Below are positions 1 through 9,172 of a stretch of 64,000 bases of DNA, piece by piece. The stretch comes from Martinezella rhizogenes (GTDB lineage: Bacteria; Pseudomonadota; Alphaproteobacteria; Rhizobiales; Rhizobiaceae), in the NCBI GenBank assembly GCA_013322215.1, contig JAAMEZ010000041.1, positions 1-64,000 on the forward strand, written 5' to 3'. Within the stretch, counting starts at the first letter, position 1. Each line of letters opens with the position of its first letter. The notes under the pieces were generated by a model that did no database searches, was not told the origin of the DNA, and saw only the letters and a program-made list of their open reading frames with translations. A program made the translations under genes and the position numbers.

Positions 1-52
1 CCCTTCCCCTTCCCCTCCTTCCTTCCCCTCCTTGCTATTTCATTCAGATGAA

Positions 53-169
53 ATCAGCTTACAGGCTGGTTCAATCGCTTGTCCTATCATACTTTGGGCT
101 GATCAAACGGAATTGATTATCAGGTTGTAACCTGATAGATTGAGCGCAGCAATCAGCCTGTTGTCTGAT
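53..169. promoter_or_regulatory. Three ATCAG-N8-CTGAT operator-like repeats upstream of the HTH/Fic pair
   Basis: Three 18-bp sites of the form ATCAG-N8-CTGAT lie before the HTH gene: 53-70 (right arm CTGGT, one mismatch), 119-136 and 152-169. The middle site is part of a longer near-perfect palindrome at 118-137 with 9-bp arms and a 2-bp centre. The sites start 66 and 33 bp apart, multiples of about three helical turns, so a repressor could bind them on one face of the DNA. The natural candidate is the HTH protein encoded 26 bp downstream, by autoregulation. This is an inference from symmetry and position only. Confidence 0.55.
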
Positions 170-195
170 GACGAGCGGCGGAGGAAAGATAAACG

Positions 196-657
196 ATGAA
201 GGACGATGCAAGGAAACGAGCACGCAAGAGGCTTGACGAGCGTCTTTGCGGACTGCAGCCGGCGGAAGGCTTCAGGGCACCTCCGAAAGGATGGGTCCGG
301 GCGTTGCGCGACGCGCTTGGCATGACGGGGTCGCAGCTCGGCTCGCGGATGGGAATCCGGCCCCAGACCGTCGAAGCGATCGAGAAGTCGGAGGCATCCG
401 GAACGATCCAGCTCAACACCTTGCGGCGTGCGGCAGAGGCGCTCGACTGCACGCTGGTCTACGCATTGGTCCCGAATACGTCGCTCGAGGCCACCGTCGA
501 TGAGCGAGCGCGCAAGATCGCAATGCGCGAACTCCAGCGGGTCGCGCATACGATGCGTCTGGAGGCACAGGGAACGGACGATGGCGATCTCGAGGCCCGC
601 GTCCAGACCTATATTCGCGACCAGCTTTCCGAGCGCGATCTCTGGTCAGAAAAATGA
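196..657 (+). CDS. Mobile mystery protein A-like HTH antitoxin/regulator
   Basis: A 153-residue protein with an XRE-type helix-turn-helix at about residues 33-90 (LGMTGSQLGSRMGIRPQTVE region) that resembles 'mobile mystery protein A', the usual partner of the Fic protein 'mobile mystery protein B'. It probably acts in the cytoplasm as antitoxin and autorepressor. The ATG has a strong GGAGGAAAG ribosome site 8 bases upstream, and the stop overlaps the next ATG by four bases (ATGA), so the two are translated together. The upstream ATCAG-N8-CTGAT repeats are its likely operator. The charged C-terminal helix region (about 105-153) may contact the Fic protein. The HTH assignment is clear; the antitoxin role rests on the known gene pairing. 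Confidence 0.85.
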   Translation: MKDDARKRARKRLDERLCGLQPAEGFRAPPKGWVRALRDALGMTGSQLGSRMGIRPQTVEAIEKSEASGTIQLNTLRRAAEALDCTLVYALVPNTSLEATVDERARKIAMRELQRVAHTMRLEAQGTDDGDLEARVQTYIRDQLSERDLWSEK

Positions 658-1250
658 CTGACCTTTTCCAGGAACCAGAGGACGCAACACCTCTCGAGCC
701 GCAGGAGCGCGAGGGCCTGCTTCAAAGCTGGATCACCCACAGGCAGGATCTCAACGAGGCAGAACAGGAAAACATCGTCGAGGGCGCAGCCTGGGCTCGC
801 GGACGACGGCGCATGCCGGTCGGCAGGATGCTGACCGAAGACTTCATGCGTACATTGCACCGACGCATGTTCGGCGAGGTCTGGCAATGGGCAGGCAGCT
901 TCCGAACGACGGAGCGCAATATCGGCATCCAGGCCTACCGAATTCCGGTCGAACTCACGGCGCTGCTCGATGACGTTCGGTATTGGGTCGAGCATGAGAC
1001 ATTCGCGCCGGACGAGATCGCAATACGTTTCCACCATCGCCTGGTCGCCATCCATCCGTTTCCGAACGGCAACGGACGTCACGCGCGGCTGGCCGCCGAT
1101 CTGCTCGTGGAAAAACTGGGCGCCGAGCCCTTCAGCTGGGGTAGCGGGAGCCTGGGCGACGTGGGAGATCTGCGCACGCGGTACGTCGCGGCACTGCAGG
1201 CCGCGGATAATCACGACATCGCGCCTCTCCTCGAATTCGCGCGCAGCTGA
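654..1250 (+). CDS. Fic-domain protein, mobile mystery protein B-like toxin
   Basis: A 198-residue Fic protein carrying the complete catalytic loop HPFPNGNGRHAR at residues 134-145, with the base histidine (H134), the phosphate-binding GNGR and the final arginine (R145). Fic proteins usually transfer AMP or another nucleotide moiety to hydroxyls of target proteins. I see no inhibitory (S/T)xxxE(G/N) helix inside the protein, which fits control by the separate upstream partner. Its start overlaps the HTH gene by four bases. Its last 40 bases overlap the 3' end of the toprim gene on the opposite strand, so the two transcripts are antisense there. The Fic family is certain; target and toxicity are inferred. 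Confidence 0.9.
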   Translation: MTDLFQEPEDATPLEPQEREGLLQSWITHRQDLNEAEQENIVEGAAWARGRRRMPVGRMLTEDFMRTLHRRMFGEVWQWAGSFRTTERNIGIQAYRIPVELTALLDDVRYWVEHETFAPDEIAIRFHHRLVAIHPFPNGNGRHARLAADLLVEKLGAEPFSWGSGSLGDVGDLRTRYVAALQAADNHDIAPLLEFARS

Positions 1251-2134
1251 GCGCAAAGGTCCTCGTTCCAGTCTTCGTGGTGGGGACGAAGGCGCTCAAA
1301 GCCGCAGTCAGCGTCCCGGGTAATTGCTTCCAACCGATCAGCGTAGATATCGCCCTGCGCGTTATTGTCAGTGGCGGCGACCACCGACATACCCGTCCGC
1401 GCCGCCAACAAACGGATCGCCGCATCGGTGGCGGGAGCCCAGCCGCCGCCGGTACTGACATAGAGGCTATCGCGACGATTACTCTCCAGCGCGGCAAGGC
1501 TCATGGCGTCGATCGCAGCTTCCGTCACGCAAACGCGCGGCGCAAGGATCGCGCCGAACCTGAACAACACTTTCGCGCCTCCGGTCGAAAAGCCGCGCCA
1601 TTCCGGCCCGCGTTCCTCCCAGCCGGTGACGGCGCCCTCGCTGTCACGGTGCGCGGCCCACATACTGCCGCGCGGACCTTCGCGCACGAGATCATGCCGG
1701 ATCGCTGCGCGGATGGTTGCTTCAGGAACGCAGCGTTCTTCGCAGAGATAGCGCCAGGTCATCGAACCCGGCCACGGCTTGCGGCGCTTCGTCCATCGTT
1801 CTGAAACTCCGGCCGGCAGATCGATCTCGCGCGCAGCGTGGGTCCAGACCGGCTCCTTCGGGACGAAGTCGACCAGCGATGCGACATGGTCGAGGGCTTC
1901 GACAAAGGGCACTCGGTCGAGATGCTCGACAAGACCGAACACGTCACCCTTGGCATCGGACAGCGGATCGAACCAGCCCCTGCCCTCGTGAATCACGATG
2001 ATTATGGCCCCGCCGCCGCGGAATTTGACCGCCCTGCGGGTGCTCTCCTTCAGGTCGATGGCAAACCCTGCCTGCTCCAGCACCGCGGCGCATTGCACGC
2101 GGTCCCGCAGTTTTTCCAGTTCGTTCTTTTCCAT
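1211..2134 (-). CDS. DUF3991/toprim domain protein (plasmid primase-like)
   Basis: A 307-residue protein. The N-terminal half (about 1-120) resembles the CHC2/DUF3991 region of plasmid primase-like proteins (VKFRGGG, DPLSDAKGDVFGLVEHL), without a cysteine zinc ribbon. The C-terminal part has a toprim-like core: CVTEAAIDAMSL with the conserved glutamate, then VAATDNNAQGD in the place of the DxD strand. Such proteins are common on rhizobial plasmids; a role in plasmid replication or transfer is assumed, not shown. The frame is open further upstream to 2380, but the ATG at 2134 has a GGAAG ribosome site and begins the recognisable domain, so it is preferred. The 3' end overlaps the Fic gene in convergent orientation. 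Confidence 0.8.
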   Translation of the reverse strand: MEKNELEKLRDRVQCAAVLEQAGFAIDLKESTRRAVKFRGGGAIIIVIHEGRGWFDPLSDAKGDVFGLVEHLDRVPFVEALDHVASLVDFVPKEPVWTHAAREIDLPAGVSERWTKRRKPWPGSMTWRYLCEERCVPEATIRAAIRHDLVREGPRGSMWAAHRDSEGAVTGWEERGPEWRGFSTGGAKVLFRFGAILAPRVCVTEAAIDAMSLAALESNRRDSLYVSTGGGWAPATDAAIRLLAARTGMSVVAATDNNAQGDIYADRLEAITRDADCGFERLRPHHEDWNEDLCAQLRANSRRGAMS

Positions 2135-2351
2135 TTTTCTTCCCGACGCACCCTTGCGCCCGCCTTTCCTTCTGTTTCTTTTCCCCACACCTTGCGGGGC
2201 CTGCTCCGGACGCCGCGAAGAGCAAAGGAGGCAAGGGCGCGGCTGGCAAGATGACAATCTGCACCTTGCGCCGCCGCCGGGGTGCCAGCAGCGGCGCAGC
2301 TTCCCTTGCCGCCTGCGGCTCGCAAGCGGCACCAAAAAGGCGAGAAGGGTC

Positions 2352-2528
2352 TCAATGAGACCCGCCCGGAACGTATTCATGCACGATCTCCAGATCGTCT
2401 TCGTCGTCGAGTTCGTCGCTCGGCAGAACGCCGAACTCGTTACCGGACCTAAAGAGCGTGACCGGAACCATCAGGGTGCGGGAAAGCTGGAAGGCATGGT
2501 TCTGCGCAAGGGAAAGATCGGTGTTCAT
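2352..2528 (-). CDS. Small acidic hypothetical protein, 58 residues
   Basis: A short minus-strand reading frame of 58 residues with an ATG at 2528, a GGAG ribosome site 7 bases upstream and a TGA at 2352. The product starts MNTDLSLAQNHAFQLSRT and ends in an acidic tail (DELDDEDDLEIVHEYVPGG). It lies 217 bases upstream of the toprim gene on the same strand. The codon pattern and ribosome site look genuine. I do not recognise a named family; the acidic tail recalls small plasmid accessory or DNA-mimic-like proteins, but no function can be assigned. Confidence 0.55.
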   Translation of the reverse strand: MNTDLSLAQNHAFQLSRTLMVPVTLFRSGNEFGVLPSDELDDEDDLEIVHEYVPGGSH

Positions 2529-3047
2529 CTGAAGGCTCCATCTTTGGAGCGGGCCATTCCCGCTCGATGGCTCCCGTCAGTGTCCGGAACCGGTCGCGAT
2601 CACCGCGAGGGCGTAGCCGAGCGGCGGCAGCTTGCTAGCCGACCCCGCAGCGGGTTGATCGTCGGAGATCCGGGGCCGGACCAGGAAGCCATCCATCAAG
2701 AGCGGTGGGACGTCTCCTATGGACCTCGTTCAACCGACAATGATCATGCGGGAGCAAACCTTATAGCGAATGCGGATCTCGCCGAGATCTGCTCTCCTCA
2801 GAGGCCGGTTTTGGTATCAATTCAGAGGCGCGGTAAGATTGAGCTGGTGAGAACAGCGTGCGCGCGTTGGGGTGTTGGTAACAGGGCCATCGCACGCACT
2901 GGTGTTCTTGGTCCCAGGACAGAGGAAGAAATTGGAACGCGTGATGAAAAGCGAGGACATTGCCGTACTGCCTCAACAGCTAAAGGGGCAGGAGCGAAAG
3001 CATGGGTTCGAACGCTTGCGTCTAGAGGCCCGGGGCGAGGACCCGTA
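2529..3047. other. Intergenic stretch without a supported gene
   Basis: About 520 bases between the small acidic gene and the PIN gene. The only hint of coding is a plus-strand frame from about 2866 to 3051 (ATG at 2944, 35 residues to the stop, with HALVFLVPGQRKKLERV just before it), which has no convincing ribosome site and no family I recognise. It could be the tail of a decayed gene. The promoter of the minus-strand small-protein/toprim genes should lie at about 2540-2620. Confidence 0.4.
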
Positions 3048-4166
3048 TTAGTCATGCATCACTCGCGCAGATCGCCATGACCTTAGTCTGAAATAATCGT
3101 CAGCTTTACCGTTCAGCAGGTCAGCCTCGATATCAAAGGCTGACTGCACAATTGAGTCCATTTCCTTTTCGCGATCTACTGTGAAATAGCGCTCCTCAAG
3201 TCTGCGCTGCTGTATTTCGATGGAATCCCGCCAGTAGCGGGTTCCCTTTACGTCAGTATGTGTCTCGACATATCTAGCCAAGGGACCGCCACGTTCCCGA
3301 CCCATGTAGCCCGGGCAGGCGCAGCAAAACTCGTAGAGCTTATCGTCGCTCGTTGCGATCCAGACATCATGCTCGATGATCCCGAAGTTGAACTGCTCGC
3401 GCGAATTGTTCACGATATCTGCAGCAGCAATCAGCTTCAGGTCGTTGGCTCCATTCAAAGCGATGCGCTCCAGTACTTTGACGGGTGTCAAGCCTTTGCC
3501 GCCACCCTTTTTCAGTTTCACGAAGTTGTTTGTGATAGCTACTTTCCGCGTCCTGAGTTGGTCAGTTAAGCCATTTTCGGGGGCGAAGACATATCGAGCG
3601 ATCGTCAGTTCCTTGAGACTGATGAGATCCAGTACCTCGGCGCAATAATCGATGTAGAGGGCGAATTTTTCCAGGCCATTCAACGCCTCTAATCGATGTA
3701 TGACGTTCATAGCGAGCAGCGAAGCATATGAGCACGAGATTGCCTTCTGACGCTCCAGCGACAGCGCGCTAAAATGCTCAGGGTCCATCTTTGCACCAGC
3801 ATACGGAACCTTTATCGAGTTTGGGTCCTCACGGAAATTTGGCAGATAGTCTGCAAGAAACCTGTCGAACGCTGCTTCAACGTCGCCTCGACGCGCTGGG
3901 GGCAGTTCTTGGTAAGCCGCTGCAGGCGAGATGAATACGCCATACCTGGAGGTTTTCTCGATGAGTCTCGCCAGTTCCAGAACACCAGCATTCTTAAGTT
4001 CCTGGTGTCGCTGGCCAGTCTTATAGGCGCTTTCGATTGCAATCAGGATATTGGTGTCGAACATAATATTGGTTTGTCGACCATTCCGATGGTTTTCTCG
4101 GATGGCATCCCTGTCGAGGTTGATAATTTCGGTTGAGTTCGACGACGATTTGAAAGCGCGTATCAT
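3048..4166 (-). CDS. PIN-domain protein
   Basis: A 372-residue protein with a PIN-type ribonuclease core. Acidic residues expected at the active site are visible: D37 in MFDTNILI, E87 in AAYQE, D242 in NDLKLIAAA, and D274/D275 in ATSDDKLY. PIN domains cleave single-stranded RNA. This protein is far longer than VapC toxins (about 130 residues) and has a long central insertion, and no small antitoxin gene lies beside it, so it need not be a classical VapC. An alternative start is the methionine at residue 35, just before the PIN core. It lies downstream of dnaE2 on the same strand after a 234-base AT-rich gap. The fold is well supported; the role is unknown. Confidence 0.7.
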   Translation of the reverse strand: MIRAFKSSSNSTEIINLDRDAIRENHRNGRQTNIMFDTNILIAIESAYKTGQRHQELKNAGVLELARLIEKTSRYGVFISPAAAYQELPPARRGDVEAAFDRFLADYLPNFREDPNSIKVPYAGAKMDPEHFSALSLERQKAISCSYASLLAMNVIHRLEALNGLEKFALYIDYCAEVLDLISLKELTIARYVFAPENGLTDQLRTRKVAITNNFVKLKKGGGKGLTPVKVLERIALNGANDLKLIAAADIVNNSREQFNFGIIEHDVWIATSDDKLYEFCCACPGYMGRERGGPLARYVETHTDVKGTRYWRDSIEIQQRRLEERYFTVDREKEMDSIVQSAFDIEADLLNGKADDYFRLRSWRSARVMHD

Positions 4167-4400
4167 GAGGTTCTCTGTTTTATGCTCTGCGTGAATTCTC
4201 GGTCCCGAAATCTGGGTCTTCTTGTCGATACCAAGCTTCCACTGGCCTCTCCTGTATAATAATCTGATGCTCTAAACTTAACCTCGGGCGCAGACAGCGA
4301 TTTTGTTCTGGAAATTGCGCTCAAGCTTTATTTTGCTTTAAAATTGCTGCGAGCGGACTGACAACTCCCTGGGCGCCACCGCGCCTCAGGATGGGGAAAA

Positions 4401-7400
4401 TCAATGGAAGTTCCGGCTTTTGATTTTCAGCGTATCAATGTGAAGATCGGGCGTGAAAATGTCGCGCGGGGCTACAACAGGCTTCGACTTGTCCCGCGTA
4501 TCCGAACTTCCCGGCGATCCGTGGGCGAACTCATCACCCCTGCCGGCCGGCAGCTTGAACTCTTCATCGCGATCAGCCAGACCGGTCAGATCGCCTGACA
4601 GGTCGAACAGCTGCTGGGCGACAAGATGCACGACCTCCCCTTCCCGCTGGATCCGACCATTGATGGCCATCATCGAGGATCCGAGCACGACCCGCCGGCG
4701 TTTTTCAAACAGCGTCGGCCAGACAACGAGATTGGCCGGCCCGGTCTCGTCCTCAATGGTGATGAACATCACGCCATTGGCCGATCCGGGCTTTTGCCGC
4801 ACCAGGACAAGTCCGGCGGTATAAACCCAACGCCCGTCCCGCGAATTCATCGCCTCGGCACAGGTGATGATGTTGCGCACTGATAAATCCTTGCGCAGGA
4901 AGGCGATTGGATGCTGCCGCAATGTCAGTCCGGTATGGCTGTAATCCTCGATGACGTTATGCCCGTCCGTCATCTGCCGAAGTGCCACCTCCGGCTCCTG
5001 CTGCTCGGCGATCGCAGCCATCTCCCGCTCGGCGGCGGCCGCAAATAGTGGCAAGGGTTGGTCGCGCAGCGCCTTGATCGCCCACAGCGCGTCGCGGCGC
5101 GCAAGCTTCAGGGACGGCAGAAAGGCATCGGCCTTGGCAAGCTGGACAAGCGCCTCCGATGGCACGCCGGTTCGACGCCACATGTCGTCGACCGAGACAA
5201 AGGCATTGTTCATGCGTGCCGCGACGACGCGCGCCGCATCAGCGACCGCCAGTCCTTTCACCTGCCGGAAACCGAGCCGGACAGCATGCCGATCGGAATT
5301 GCCGATCCGCTCCAGCGTACAGTCCCACCGCGACCGGTTGATGCAAACCGGCCGCACCTCGACGCCGTGGGCTCTCGCGTCGCCGACAATCTGCGCCGGC
5401 GCGTAAAAACCCATCGGCTGCGAATTGATGAGCGCCGCGCAAAAGGCTTCCGGATAATGGCATTTGATGTAGCTCGAGGCATAGGCGATCAGCGCGAACG
5501 AAGCCGCGTGGCTCTCCGGAAAACCATAGGAGCCAAAGCCTTCGAGCTGGGAGAAGGTCTTTTCGGCGAATTCCGGCGCGTAGCCGTTCCTCACCATGCC
5601 GGAGACGAGTTTGTCCTTGAACTGCGAGACGCCGCCGGTGAACTTGAAAGTCGCCATCGACTTGCGCAGCTGGTCGGCTTCGCCACCGGTAAAGCCGGCG
5701 CAGACCATCGCGACGCGCATCGCCGACTCCTGAAACAGCGGCACGCCGAGCGTCTTGCCGAGCACCGCTTCCAGCTCCGGCGTCGGATATTCGACTGCCT
5801 CCTTGCCTTCTCGCCGGCGCAGATAGGGATGCACCATGTCCCCCTGGATCGGACCGGGCCGGACAATTGCGACTTGTACCACAAGGTCGTAGAAGGTCCG
5901 GGGTTTCAACCGCGGCAGCATCGCCATCTGCGCGCGGCTTTCTATCTGGAACGTGCCGAGCGTATCGGCCTTGCGGATCATCGCATAGGTCGCAGAATCC
6001 TCCTGCTCGATTTTCGAGAGATTAAGATCGCGGTCCTTGTGCTCGCGGATCAGATCGAAGGCCTTGGCCATGCAGGTCAGCATTCCAAGCGCCAGGATGT
6101 CCACCTTCATGAATTTGAGGGCTTCGACGTCGTCCTTGTCCCACTCGATGATCTGGCGGTCCTTCATCGTCGCCGGTTCGATCGGCACGAGATCGTCGAG
6201 CCGATCATGAGTGAGGACAAAACCGCCGGGGTGTTGGCCGAGATGGCGCGGGGCGCCCATCAGTTGCTGTGCGAGCTTCAAAGTCAGCACAAGACGCCGG
6301 TCGTCTGGATTGAGATTGAGCTCGCGGACATTGCGATCGCAGACCTCTTCCGACCAGGACCACATGCCGGATGACAGCGCCTTGATCACGTCCTCCGGCA
6401 GGCCGAGCGCCTTGCCGACATCGCGGATCGCGCCGCGCGCCCGGTAGCGCGTCACGGTGGCGCAGAGCGCTGCCTTTTCTCTGGTATAGGTTCGATAGAT
6501 CCACTGGATCACCTCCTCGCGCCGCTCGTGCTCGAAATCGACATCGATGTCCGGCGGCTCGTCGCGCTCCTGGGATACAAAACGCTCGAACAGAAGGTCG
6601 TTGGTCGAGGGATCGATGCTGGTAATGCCGAGGATGTAGCAGACGGCACTGTTGGCGGCGGAGCCCCTCCCCTGGCAGAGAATGCCTTGAGACCGAGCAT
6701 AACGCACGATCGAAAAGACGGTCAGAAAATACGGGGCGTATTTCATGGTACGGATGAGATCGAGCTCGTGCCGCACGACCTTCAACACGTCGGGCGGTAG
6801 TCCCTCCGGATAGCGGTCGGGCACGCATTGCCAGACATAATGTTCCAGTGAGGCCTGAGCATCCTTGCCCGGCACGATCGCCTCCTCCGGATATTGGTAG
6901 GTGAGTTCCTCGAGCGAGAACGTGCAGCGACGGACGATCTCCATGGTTCGCGCGAGGGCTTGCCGGTATCGCGGAAACAACCGCTGCATTTCTTCGGGCG
7001 GCTTCAGGTAGCGATCGGCGTGGCGCTCGCGTTCGAAGCCGACTTCGTCGATCGTCGTGCGGGTTCGGATGCAGGTGACAATGTCCTGCAACTGCCGGCG
7101 GCCCGGCTCATGGAAGAGGACATCATTGGTGACGACCGGCCGCACCTTGAACCGCGCCGCAAGATTGGAAATCTCATGCAGGCGCAACTGGTCGTTCTGC
7201 CGACGGCGCAGACAAAGCGACACATAGGCGCGATCACCAAACACCTCGGCCATCTTGCGCAGCTGGATCCCGCAGGTGTCATCCGGTAGGTCCGGCACAA
7301 GAATGCCGATCATGCCGTCATTGTATGCGACGACGTCGTCCCAGTGCAGGATACAGTTGTTCTTGCCGCCGCGCGACTTGCCGAGCGTGATGAGGCGGGT

Positions 7401-7664
7401 CAGCCGGGAATAGGCAGCCCGGTCGGTCGGGTAGACCAGCACCGACATGCCGTCGGCCAGATCAAGCCGGCAACCGACAACGAGGCGTAAGCCGGTGGCG
7501 CGCGATGCTTCAAGCGCCCGGACGATTCCGGCAAGCGAATTGCGATCGACAACGCCGAGGACTTCGATGCCGAGAGCCTTCGCGGTCTCGAACAGTTCCT
7601 GCGCCGAGCTTGCACCGCGCAAGAACGAAAAATGGGTCGTGACCTGCAGCTCGGCATAGCTCAT
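4401..7664 (-). CDS. dnaE2: Error-prone DNA polymerase III alpha subunit DnaE2 (ImuC)
   Basis: A 1087-residue C-family DNA polymerase of the DnaE2/ImuC type. The N-terminal PHP domain starts SYAELQVTTHFSFLRGAS; the polymerase palm carries the catalytic aspartates in PPDIDVDFEHERREEV; the fingers contain GRGSAANSAVCYILGIT; an OB-fold lies near the C terminus (VYTAGLVLVRQKPGSANGVMFITIEDETG). DnaE2 performs mutagenic translesion synthesis with ImuA and ImuB. Its start overlaps the imuB stop by four bases, so the three genes form one operon transcribed leftward from the LexA box at 9907. Length and motifs are full and there is no sign of decay. Confidence 0.97.
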   Translation of the reverse strand: MSYAELQVTTHFSFLRGASSAQELFETAKALGIEVLGVVDRNSLAGIVRALEASRATGLRLVVGCRLDLADGMSVLVYPTDRAAYSRLTRLITLGKSRGGKNNCILHWDDVVAYNDGMIGILVPDLPDDTCGIQLRKMAEVFGDRAYVSLCLRRRQNDQLRLHEISNLAARFKVRPVVTNDVLFHEPGRRQLQDIVTCIRTRTTIDEVGFERERHADRYLKPPEEMQRLFPRYRQALARTMEIVRRCTFSLEELTYQYPEEAIVPGKDAQASLEHYVWQCVPDRYPEGLPPDVLKVVRHELDLIRTMKYAPYFLTVFSIVRYARSQGILCQGRGSAANSAVCYILGITSIDPSTNDLLFERFVSQERDEPPDIDVDFEHERREEVIQWIYRTYTREKAALCATVTRYRARGAIRDVGKALGLPEDVIKALSSGMWSWSEEVCDRNVRELNLNPDDRRLVLTLKLAQQLMGAPRHLGQHPGGFVLTHDRLDDLVPIEPATMKDRQIIEWDKDDVEALKFMKVDILALGMLTCMAKAFDLIREHKDRDLNLSKIEQEDSATYAMIRKADTLGTFQIESRAQMAMLPRLKPRTFYDLVVQVAIVRPGPIQGDMVHPYLRRREGKEAVEYPTPELEAVLGKTLGVPLFQESAMRVAMVCAGFTGGEADQLRKSMATFKFTGGVSQFKDKLVSGMVRNGYAPEFAEKTFSQLEGFGSYGFPESHAASFALIAYASSYIKCHYPEAFCAALINSQPMGFYAPAQIVGDARAHGVEVRPVCINRSRWDCTLERIGNSDRHAVRLGFRQVKGLAVADAARVVAARMNNAFVSVDDMWRRTGVPSEALVQLAKADAFLPSLKLARRDALWAIKALRDQPLPLFAAAAEREMAAIAEQQEPEVALRQMTDGHNVIEDYSHTGLTLRQHPIAFLRKDLSVRNIITCAEAMNSRDGRWVYTAGLVLVRQKPGSANGVMFITIEDETGPANLVVWPTLFEKRRRVVLGSSMMAINGRIQREGEVVHLVAQQLFDLSGDLTGLADRDEEFKLPAGRGDEFAHGSPGSSDTRDKSKPVVAPRDIFTPDLHIDTLKIKSRNFH

Positions 7665-9172
7665 GCGAAGATCCCGTGCACGAACCAGCGGTGACTTCCG
7701 GTTTCAGGATCGATGCCATCACCGGAGCGAAACACCCAGAGGCGCTCGCCGGCCTCGTCTTCGATGACGAAATAGTCCCGCACCGCCTCCATCTCCGCGT
7801 CGCGCTGCCACCACTCGCCAAAGATCCGCTCGGGCCCGTCGGCCCGCTTGACCTTCCGCCGCTTGCCGCGCCAGGTGATCGAAACCGGCGGGCGGTCCGG
7901 TAGCAAGGCGATTGCCTCGATCAGCTCCGGACGGGCCAGCAGCCGGACCGGCCGGCGCCAATGGCTGACCCAGGTAACCTCGACCGGATCGGCAGCAGGA
8001 CTGATGCGCTGGACGGAGCGCTCTGGAACGTCGGAGGCAACCGGTGCCACCCGATAGACGCGCTGCCCGCGGTTGCCGTAGATATCGATCAGCGGCGTCA
8101 CGTCCTTCACTTCCTCCTCGACCAGCGAGGAGGATTTCTGGCGCTCCTCCAGGGGCTCAGCCATCACCGCGACCAGAGTGAGCTTTTCGATCCCGAAGCC
8201 CGGCTCGATCTTCTCCGTCCGGTCGCGAAACAGCTTCGTCAGCCAGGCGACGTCGCGCACCGGCTTCACGGTGCCAGCGCGGATCGCCTGCCGTGTGCCA
8301 TCGACCTTGTCGACGATCAGGTCGGCGCGCCGGACACCAAGGCCGCGCCTTTGCAGCTCCTCGATCAGTTGCACGACCAGCCGGCCGACATATTTGTTGA
8401 TGGTTTCGGCAGCACCGATCGGTTCGGCGAAGGCGCGGCTCACCTCGATCAGCTCGGCGGTGCGGATCGGATCGATCGGTTCGCAGGCGCGGCCAAACAT
8501 CTGGTCCAGCCGCCGGCCAATCTCGGGGCCGAAACGAAGGGTCAGCGGCGCGCGCGGCGTGTTGGCCAATTCGCCGACGGTCTGGAAGCCAAGCGTGCGC
8601 AGATCGCTGATGACTTTCCCGGGAAGGCGCAGCAACGATATCGGCAGCTTCTCGACGGCGCGGACGGTCTCACCTGAAGGCACTATGACCGTTTCGCGGC
8701 TGATGGCACGGGCGCAGGCGTGTGCTGCACCCCAGGTGTCGGCGATCGCGACCCGGGGAGTGAGTTTCCTTGCTAGGAACTGATTGGCGATCTTCGTCAC
8801 CATCGGCAGCTCTCCGCCCTGCAAGTGATCGGCACCCTCTGTGTCCATGACGATCCCATCGATCCCATCGACCGCGACGATCGGGGAATAAAGCGTCAGC
8901 GCCCAGAGGGTGATGCGTTCGAGCGCTGCGGCATCCATAGCAGGATCCGCATCGACCAGCATCAGGCCGCGAAACAGCGCCTGTGCTTTCGCAGCCGGCA
9001 TGCCGACATGAACGCCGGCTTGTCTGGCGGCTGCGTCGGCCGCCGATACCCAGCGTTTCGAGCCGCTCCTGGCGATCACCGCGATCGCCTGTTCAGGCGG
9101 AATGGATGGATCGGCGCGACGAATGCGATCCGTCGGCAGATCCGGAAGATAGATCGAGACAACCCTTGTCAT
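7661..9172 (-). CDS. imuB: ImuB, Y-family polymerase-like mutasome protein
   Basis: A 503-residue protein of the ImuB family, related to Y-family (DinB-like) polymerases. It begins MTRVVSIYLPDLPTDR, where an active Y-family enzyme would have its first catalytic aspartate pattern; ImuB proteins are known to lack polymerase activity and instead bridge DnaE2 to the beta clamp. The fingers/palm region lies at about 1-200, helix-hairpin-helix-like segments at about 175-225, and a long C-terminal tail follows. The start lies inside the 3' end of imuA (80-base overlap) and the end overlaps dnaE2 by four bases, so expression is tightly coupled. It should be SOS-induced through the imuA promoter. Confidence 0.95.
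   Translation of the reverse strand: MTRVVSIYLPDLPTDRIRRADPSIPPEQAIAVIARSGSKRWVSAADAAARQAGVHVGMPAAKAQALFRGLMLVDADPAMDAAALERITLWALTLYSPIVAVDGIDGIVMDTEGADHLQGGELPMVTKIANQFLARKLTPRVAIADTWGAAHACARAISRETVIVPSGETVRAVEKLPISLLRLPGKVISDLRTLGFQTVGELANTPRAPLTLRFGPEIGRRLDQMFGRACEPIDPIRTAELIEVSRAFAEPIGAAETINKYVGRLVVQLIEELQRRGLGVRRADLIVDKVDGTRQAIRAGTVKPVRDVAWLTKLFRDRTEKIEPGFGIEKLTLVAVMAEPLEERQKSSSLVEEEVKDVTPLIDIYGNRGQRVYRVAPVASDVPERSVQRISPAADPVEVTWVSHWRRPVRLLARPELIEAIALLPDRPPVSITWRGKRRKVKRADGPERIFGEWWQRDAEMEAVRDYFVIEDEAGERLWVFRSGDGIDPETGSHRWFVHGIFA

Noticed and set aside
1..35. Polypyrimidine tract at the left edge
   Set aside because: Low-complexity C/T run at the window end; too short to show a function, could be part of a promoter-distal or repeat region outside the window.
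103..549. Minus-strand frame of 148 residues over the HTH gene
   Set aside because: Antisense to a gene with a clear HTH, good ribosome site and partner; no recognisable domain.
1998..3080. Plus-strand frame of 360 residues
   Set aside because: It is antisense to the toprim and small acidic genes, has arginine-rich low-complexity composition and no domain.
5058..6374. Plus-strand frame of 438 residues
   Set aside because: Antisense to dnaE2, with the composition expected of a shadow frame in high-GC DNA.
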